Positions 57,714 to 64,000 of a stretch of DNA of 64,000 nucleotides are shown here, in pieces. Origin of the DNA: Adiantum capillus-veneris (Eukaryota > Streptophyta > Polypodiopsida > Polypodiales > Pteridaceae); assembly GCA_014529385.2 (NCBI GenBank), contig CM043958.1:153165293-153229292 (forward strand). The letters are read 5' to 3'. The notes under the pieces are model-generated. The model was not told where the DNA came from. It was given only the letters and a program-made list of their open reading frames with translations, and made no database searches. Position numbers and translations under genes: made by a program. The stretch's first letter is position 1; each line of letters begins with the position of its first letter.

Positions 57714-58223
57714 CATTCCACTCACAGACGCGGACGGGCAATCTGAGATAGCCAATTCCGTGGTTTTGGATTTATTGAAGTCTTACATTTCGGATCAAAA
57801 GACTCAATTGGAAAAGTACTTGCCCTTGGTGGAGTTTGCCTACAACACCGCAGTTCATTCATTGATGAGGAAGGCGCCATTTGAAGTAATTGAGGGTGCT
57901 AAGAAGGTTCCTCCATTTCTAAGCACCAAAGATAAGATTTTTGAAGCGGATCAATGTAGGAAAGATTTGGACATTGCTTTTGCCAAGGTTTGCAAGGCTC
58001 TTGAGAAGTGTCAGGCACGGCATAAGAAGGCAGCCAATAAACATCGACGCGACTTGCAACTGAAGGAAGATGATTGAGTGCTCTTATGGTTTGAGAAGGC
58101 GGGCCTGAGGAAACGAAAGGGAAAGGAGCGGCTTCTTCCAAATCTAAGTATGCGATATTATGGCTCTTTCGAGATTCAAGAGAACATAAATAATGTATCC
58201 TACAGACTAAAGTTGCTTGATAC
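57714..58223 (+). pseudogene. pol: C3 integrase C-terminal part
   Basis: Plus-strand frame from DGQSEIANSVVLDLLKSY (retaining the last catalytic Glu) through WEKYLPLVEFAYN-like and KAPFEVIEGAKKVPPFL sequence. A stop lies at 58075-58077, then LLWFEKAGLRKRKGKERLL and LSMRYYGSFEI, ending in YRLKLLDT at 58223. It matches the same region of C2 closely. The chromodomain is missing because B4 begins here. Confidence 0.82.
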
Positions 58224-58857
58224 TGCCACGAGGACGTGGCAACTGTTAACTATGTCCCTAGGACGTGGCATCTGCTGTAACAGACTTGGACACTCCAAGT
58301 CAAGAATCTACCGCGACAGCACCAAATAACCACTTCAAAACAATTCACAGTTCACAATTTATTCGACAGTGGCCCGGAGGAGTTCCGTGCCTAGAGATAT
58401 TGGCCCCAGAGACTAGCGCCCCTTTCGGTATTTGTTTTTGTATTAATCTGAGTTCAAAGTACAAGAGTGCCGGCAAGCGCTCACACTCAGACTCTGCGTC
58501 CAGATGCTCTGAGTTGTGAGAGGCCTGCTCACATATTTAAAGATTACAAGGGATGCCAAAAGCAGAGCCCCAAAAGCTGAAAATCAAAAGCCCAAAGGCT
58601 TCCTGCTTTCCACAAGCTCTCTCTTGAGCCAATAGAAAAATAAAGCAAAAAAAATTTCTCTCTCTCTCTCTTGCTTAATAAAATAAATCAAAGAAGCTCT
58701 CTCTCTTTCCCATCCTTTGCGTAGGAAAACAGCAAAAAGCAATGCCAAAATCTGCCAAAAAGCAACAAGCTGCCCCAGCTTTTGTGCCTTCGCAAATTGC
58801 GCCGCAAAACACGGGGGTCCTTACAGCTGCCACGTGTCAACCCTGCCACATCAGCAA

Positions 58858-58903
58858 CTAGGGTTAGGGTTTCCTGCAGTTAGGATTAGGGTTTCCTGCA
58901 GCA
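58858..58903. repeat. TTAGGGTTTCCTGCAG tandem units in the C2 3' LTR
   Basis: Two units of about 22 bp containing TAGGGTTAGGGTTT-like sequence. The partner LTR has the same array at 61332-61378. It resembles the plant telomere repeat over two units only. Confidence 0.7.
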
Positions 58904-59415
58904 CTGGACAGCCACGTCACAATTTGTGACGTACCCCCCTCTTGAAAGCATTGTAATCGCCCTTGATTACGCCAATCGACAATCACATCACACGACATCA
59001 CATGACATTTAACATTCATTCGGATCTTAGACCATGATTTATCGGCAATGTAGCTAACAATCGCATCTAGATCCAGTCGGGACCTCATAGATGGCCGATT
59101 GACTAACCCCTATTGCAACCATGTCTATTCGAGTTCATTTAGACCAAAATGCTGGAGTCATTTCATCTATCAGTTCTTGCACTTAAAAACAAGTCAAGAA
59201 CAAATCAGTTTCATATTCAGGAATTCCATTTCATAAAGTCATACAGTAGAATACTGTCAGCTCTCAGTATCCCTGAAGCTCAAGAGACATCAGTGACTCT
59301 AGTATTTAGAAATTCGAGGCATCGGTTGACAAAGGAGCAAAGTAACTCCCCTCTTGTGCATCTCACTGCACCAAATCTACGGCCAAGCTGAATTCTGGGT
59401 TCCATTTGGAATAGA

Positions 59416-60680
59416 CTACGCTAAACCAAAAGCTTCAAGGTAAAGGTTCACAATCTGAGGAGTATCTGCTAGGTCCTCCTCCTCCATCCACTTCGCATCC
59501 AATGCAGGATAGTTCTTGAATTTAACCAAGAACTGCCTTCTTACTTTACCCTTATTCTTTGTGTCCTTATGTACCAAAATCTGTTCAGGAACAAGAAACT
59601 CCTCGTTTTCTTCCACTTCGGGTTGCTCATCGGGCTCCCCATCATCAGGCACATCTCCTTTAAAAAAATTCAAGAGACTCACTTGAAATGCATTGTGAAT
59701 CCTCCAAGTGTCACGCAGTTTCAGTCGGAAGGAGATATCATTGATCTTTTCGGAGATCTGGAAAGGTCCATAGTATCTCATACTAAGCTTTGGAAAAAGC
59801 CTCTCCTTGCCCTTCCTCTTTCTTAGGCGTGCCTTCTCAAAACGTAAGAGCACCCAATCATCCTCCTTCAATTTCAAACCGCGACGATGGCGATCCGCTG
59901 CCTTTTTTTGTCGTTCTTGAGATTTTTGCAAAGCCTCACGGACCTTGGCAAAAGCCGTGTCCAAGTCGCACGTATACTCATCAGCTTCAAAAATCTTATC
60001 TTTTAGGAAGGGTGGAACCTTCGCAACACCTTCAACAATCTCAAATTGCGCCTTCCCCTTCGAAGAGAGTATCGCGTTGTTGTAGGCAAATTCCACCAAA
60101 GGTAGATACTTTTCCCATTGAGTCTTCTGATCCGAGATATAAGACTTCAATAAATCTAAAACCATTGAATTGGCAATCTCAGATTGCCCGTCAGTCTGGG
60201 GGTGGAAAGATGACAAGAACTGCAACCGCATGCCAATGTTCTCCCAAATTGCCTTCCAAAACAAACTCGTAAATCTAGGGTTCCTGTCGGAGACAACTGT
60301 CTCGAGCATGCCATGTAATCTGAAAATCTGGGCCACAAACAGTCTCGCTAAGTGATCTGGCTTAACTGTTTTCTTCACTGGAATGAAATGAGCCTACTTG
60401 CTAAATCTGTCAATAACAGTCCAGATACCATCGTGACCGCTCTGTGTTCTCGGGAGATCAAAAATGAAATCCATTGCAATACTTTCCCATGGACAGGTGG
60501 ATATGGGCAAAGGCTGTAACAATCCCTGTGCTTTATGCCTGTCAAACTTGACCTTTTGGCATACCAAGCACTTGCGAACAAACTCTTCCACATCCTTCTT
60601 GAGTCTCGGCCAAAAGAAGTATCTCTCTACCCCTTTCATGGTGGTAGCAATGCCGCGATGACGACTGATCTTTGCCTGAA
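59416..60680 (-). pseudogene. pol: C2 integrase and chromodomain, one stop
   Basis: A single minus-strand frame with a TAG at 60394-60396 where B1 and B2 encode Gln (FSKQAHFIP). It starts within the zinc finger ([16 protein letters not shown] retained, upstream His residues lost). The catalytic triad is visible in [17 protein letters not shown] and GQSEIANS. The chromodomain RRQFLVKFKNYPALDAKWMEE ends the frame. It inserts element cDNA into chromatin in related elements. With gag and RT deleted, this copy could move only with helper proteins. Confidence 0.88.
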
Positions 60681-61411
60681 GCCTGAAGCCATAGGTGCCG
60701 CGGAAAAAAAAATTGGGATTGGATTTTCCGTAGAAGAGAAATCGGCCGTGCTCTGATACCACCGTAACAGACTTGGACACTCCATATCGAGAATCTACCA
60801 CGACAGCACCAAATAACCAATTCAAAACAGTTCACAGTTCACAATTTATTCGACACTGGCCCGGCAGAGTTCCGTGCCTATTGGCCCCAAAGACTAGCGC
60901 CCCTTTCGGTATTTCTTTTTGTATTAATCTGAGTTCAAAGTACAAGAGTGCAAGTAGGCGCTCACACTCAGACTCTGGGTCCAGATGCTTTGAGTTGTGA
61001 GAGGCTTGCTCACATATTTAAAGATTACAAGGGATGCCAAAAGTAGAGCCCCAAAAGCTGAAAGTCAGAAGCCCAAAGGCTTCCTGCTTTCCACAAGCTC
61101 TCTCTTGAGCCAATAGAAAAATAAAGCAAAAGATCTCTCTCTCTCTTGCTTAATAAAATAAAGCAAAGAGGCTTTCTCTCTCTCCCATCCTTTGAGTAGG
61201 AAAAGAGCAAAAAGCAATGCCAAAATCTACCAAAAAGAACAAACTGCCGCAGCTTTTGTGCCTCCACAAATTGTGCCGGAAAAACGCAGGGATCCATACA
61301 ACTGCCACGTGTCAGCCCTGCCACGTCAGCAATTAGGGTTAGGGTTTTCTGCAATTAGGGTTAGGGTTTCCTGCAGCACTAGACAGCCATGTCACAATTT
61401 GTGACATCTGC

Positions 61412-62827
61412 TAACCTTAGTTGTTGGTTTCTTTCCAATGATTTTTGTTTTATTTTTGAGACCCTCTTTTTGAAGTTGCAAATGGTCGGACATTGTATGG
61501 CCAATGTGAACGATAGTTTCACCCGCAACCGGGAAGTTCGTCAGCACTGGAATTCGTATAGTAAGAGGATGTCTAGGCTCAGTTCAAAATCATGTAGGTT
61601 CCCCCCGTCGCACTTAGCAAGTTGGTGGATACTAGGAAGTGAACTCAATAAAGGCACAAAGTCAAGGTGGGGTCACAAGAAGAAAGTACCCGATAGTTGG
61701 GCCACATTGCATTTTCGGATGCAGTCCCAATGGGGATAGATGGTCAGAAGACCAGTGGGAACCCAATGGAAGCATCTCCTAAAAATTAGGAAACTGCTAT
61801 TTTGGGCCATGAAATCTGTTCGCGTCACTACCTTCGAAATGACAAGGGGAACATTTTAGAACTCTGCCGCAAAGTCAACTGGACAACCAATCGAGAAATT
61901 TTTAAGCTGCAACCCCGAAACGGGAAATTGCTTGTAAACGTGCCAAGTGGCACATTTTAGTGCACTTTCCTCTTGCAAAAGAAGTGGCCCTGAATTTTAA
62001 ACTGGGAGAGAGCTCGTTTGAAGTCTGTCACAGGCTAAGAGCTATTCACTGCAAGCTTTCCCTCTCATGTACGGTGTGGTGCAAGAAGTCATGTCCTGTA
62101 CACCTCACACTGCTCTCTCTCTCTTCCCTACGTGCGGTAATGTGATGCCCCACAAGAGGGCTCTTCATTTGACTCATGTACAACTGTGTGGTTATATGTG
62201 TTTTTCCTCAGGCAAGACCTTCTCTGAGCCGGAACGGGAGTAGCTAACTGCTGCTCCAAAAGCAGGCACCAGTGAGGGTGATAACCTCACCGTACAGGTG
62301 CATTTTCAGCACTGATTATGCGCTGAAATTGGACTGTTTTCAGCCATACGGACGCCAAAACCATTGGGAACAAAGCCACTCTGTTAGAGGACAGTTCAGG
62401 GACTGTTTAGGGCTGAAAACAGGGCAAAAACCAGTAAATACAGCGTGCTGAATTTATTGTTTTTTGGCAGAAATCAGAGGGTTTATGTCAGTGGAAGTGA
62501 GTTCCAGCAGGGGAATTGGTTTCGGGCAAGTTTTGGGGCTGTTATGCTGCCGAAATTTTGCCAAACCAGGTGGTATCTAGCTGGATACAGGTAAAGACTC
62601 TTCTTGTAAGTAACCCTCTTAAAGAATAAAGAAATATCGAAAGGGGCACCAATTTTGAGGCCTACAGGTTATCGATGTCTGCTCGGAGCATTCTAGCTTC
62701 CGAGCCGTGTGTGTGCTTAAGTGTTAATTCCCGTCGCAGGTTACCTTTGCAAAGTGCACTCTGTGTGTGACGGAAGTAAAGATTTTTGGATGAAAGCCAA
62801 AGCCTACCGCCCCACGGGGCGGTTTCA
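61412..62827 (+). repeat. B4 5' LTR, main part
   Basis: It is the complement of the B2 LTR (compare TAACCTTAGTTGTTGGTTTC with 26205-26225). The hairpin module is at 62625-62650 in plus orientation. It ends GGCGGTTTCA before the primer site. Confidence 0.85.
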
Positions 62828-62922
62828 AGGTTCCGTTGCCGGGACATCAATCACTTTTTCCTCAAGAAGTGAGCCTTGGTTGTTTTATGTAAAGACACAG
62901 AGTAGAGGAACGCGGGATTACA

Positions 62923-63540
62923 TTATGGCCGACAAAGGGCCTTAAGGGCCTTATGGAAGAAGGTTCCTCTTCGAAGGACGGACAGGAAATTCTTATGGTG
63001 TTCGAGATTGGCGAGAGCTCACGACCACGCTTGTCTGTACACTGGGCAACTTGAGGACGATGCATTCATGACTCGGTTAGTTGCCGCGATGAATGTGTTT
63101 TCGCAACTGGCACAGAACCCAAGGATTATGGAATTCTTGCAAGCGCCACCAGTGCCACAGCAAAATAGGCAACCTACACCGTGAACAGAGCTTGTTGAGG
63201 CTCAAGCCCAAGTACTTCATGCGTCTCAGCAGGATAGGGAACACTATGTTGCGGAGTCAAGGGCTCCAAAACAGGTTCCTCCCGTCCTTGAGGTGAACAG
63301 GTGGTTATGACGCCTATTCCACAAGCTATGCGAGTTTAGCCCGTCACCTTTCAGAGCCCGGATGTTGCCTTGAATGGACAGGGAGCTGGTTACCAGGCAA
63401 TGCACCCAGTTTTTCCACCACCCACGGTACATCCTGGGTATTTCGGGGGTGGAGTTGTGTTCCAGAGTATGGCTATGCGCTTGGAAGTCAGCCGTACATG
63501 CCAGGAACAGTGTTTCGGGGTATGCAAGGCATGATGCCTA
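62923..63540 (+). pseudogene. gag: B4 gag N-terminal remnant
   Basis: It starts ATGGCCGACAAAGGG, the MADKG start of B2 gag. It continues through frames that spell MVFEIGES, then FRNWHRTQGLWN-type shifted sequence and IPVVHPGYFGGG-like sequence near 63420-63450. Frameshifts and a stop near 63182 break it. It ends at ATGCAAGGCATGATGCC, the GMQGIMPN site of B2 gag, where an LTR begins. Confidence 0.75.
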
Positions 63541-64000
63541 AAACTCGCCCATAGGGCGGTAGACGTTAGCTTTCATTTAACACTTGACTTTACAACACAA
63601 AGCAATGACTTAAAAGAAACCTGTAGCTGAGACTGGAATTACACTTCAAAACAAATGCACGGCCAGAAAGCTAGAACGCTCCCAAGCAGACAGTGACACC
63701 TGTAGGCCCCAAAGGTTGGCGCCCCTTTCGGTATTTTTTTATTATCTTCCAGGAATGAGGAATAGACTACAAAAACCAGAGTCCTTGAGACCTTTATGTG
63801 TATCTAGCAAGATGGCACCTGTACAGGCAGAATTTTGACAGCATAACGGCCCCAAAGCTTGCCCTGGACAGTCTTCCAAGCTACGACTAGATATCAACTG
63901 TGTAGGCAAAATTTCAGCAGCACAACAGTCCCAAAACTTGCCCTGGACAATTTCCCAAGCTCTGACTCGTTTCCAATAGCATAGACCCCCCTATTTCCTG
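63541..64000 (-). repeat. B6: start of another family-B LTR, cut by window edge
   Basis: It starts AAACTCGCCCATAGGGCGGTAG, like AAACCGGCCCGTAGGGCGG of B2, and carries the hairpin module at 63719-63744. The rest of the element is beyond the window, so the insertion in B4 gag cannot be confirmed by a target duplication. Confidence 0.75.

Larger units (their letters stand above)
47717..58223 (+). mobile_element. C3: rearranged gypsy element, plus strand
   Basis: It runs from the LTR 3' end and primer site (47778-47790) through gag (47825-48230), copia insert K2, more gag (49668-50285), RT and RNase H (50290-51280), insert H2, and an integrase tail (57714-58223). Between gag (FTSSWLT) and RT (YDYLVMPL) a large deletion removed the zinc knuckle, protease and RT start. 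Another removed the integrase core around the H2 insertion. The element ends where the LTR of B4 begins. Confidence 0.8.
58276..61406 (-). mobile_element. C2: internally deleted gypsy element, integrase only (3.1 kb)
   Basis: The 3' LTR is 58276-58931, the 5' LTR 60763-61406, and perfect TCTGC duplications lie at 58271-58275 and 61407-61411. The primer site 60749-60761 (TGGTATCAGAGCA) is intact and the polypurine tract complement TACCCCCCTCTTGAAA follows the 3' LTR. A deletion joins the leader at about 60680 to the integrase zinc-finger region, removing gag, protease and RT. It is inserted in the 5' LTR of B4. Confidence 0.93.
58224..63540 (+). mobile_element. B4: family-B element, plus strand, truncated
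   Basis: The 5' LTR comprises 58224-58275 and 61412-62827, split by C2 (net 1468 bp). The primer site 62828-62844 reads AGGTTCCGTTGCCGGGA, tRNA-Glu except for the first base. The leader and gag start follow. At 63540 gag stops against another family-B LTR in the opposite direction. No pol lies in the window. Confidence 0.82.

Noticed and set aside
58858-58903. Interstitial telomere or chromosome end
   Set aside because: Only two units, embedded in an LTR and duplicated in the partner LTR.

Overview
The window is nuclear DNA of a land plant with a large, repeat-rich genome. Evidence: one multi-exon gene with short GT/AG introns that matches the plant mRNA-decapping scaffold VARICOSE/EDC4, and about 50 kb of nested LTR retrotransposons whose gag/pol proteins are plant Ty3/gypsy chromoviruses and Ty1/copia. 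The species cannot be fixed from sequence alone; a fern or another vascular plant with a large genome would fit. There is no bacterial, CRISPR, rRNA or intact tRNA signal.

Names used here. Family B: chromoviruses primed by tRNA-Glu. Family C: gypsy elements primed by initiator tRNA-Met. Family D: a gypsy element with gag and protease only. Family G: known only from LTRs. Family H: non-autonomous, gag remnant only. K: copia fragments.

Layout. 1-4920: element H1 (minus strand, cut by the window edge). 5254-5812: solo LTR G1. 6751-10855: VARICOSE exons 1-7 on the minus strand; the C-terminal exons are absent and probably lie beyond position 1, so the left 6.7 kb may be a repeat-filled intron. 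11895-20975: LTR G2, split by the full-length chromovirus B1 (12011-20612, TSD ATGGG), which keeps a complete pol reading frame. 20976-22088: copia RT/RNase H remnant K1. 22089-23925: LTR scraps and unidentified sequence. 23932-45547: old element C1 (minus). Its 3' LTR holds a family-B solo LTR (24020-33896), which itself holds full-length B2 (24793-33186, TSD TACTG). Its RT holds a 424-bp insertion with 16-bp direct repeats. Its gag holds D1 (37836-43522, TSD CCCTC), which holds the deletion derivative B3. 45548-47598: LTR mosaic. 47599-58223: C3 (plus), opening with a foldback of two LTR ends and interrupted by copia gag K2 and by H2 (51281-57713). 58224-63540: B4 (plus), whose 5' LTR is split by C2 (58276-61406, TSD TCTGC), a gypsy element deleted down to integrase. 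63541-64000: start of another minus-strand family-B LTR.

The retroelements are parasites of one another rather than a pathway. Only B1 pol looks close to functional, and its gag carries two stops. The most interesting signal is a short module (AATAAAGAAATACC followed by GAAAGGGGCGCC and a GGGGCC arm) found 17 times in LTRs of families B, C and G that otherwise differ, use different primer tRNAs and lie in both orientations. It can fold into a hairpin with compensatory changes.
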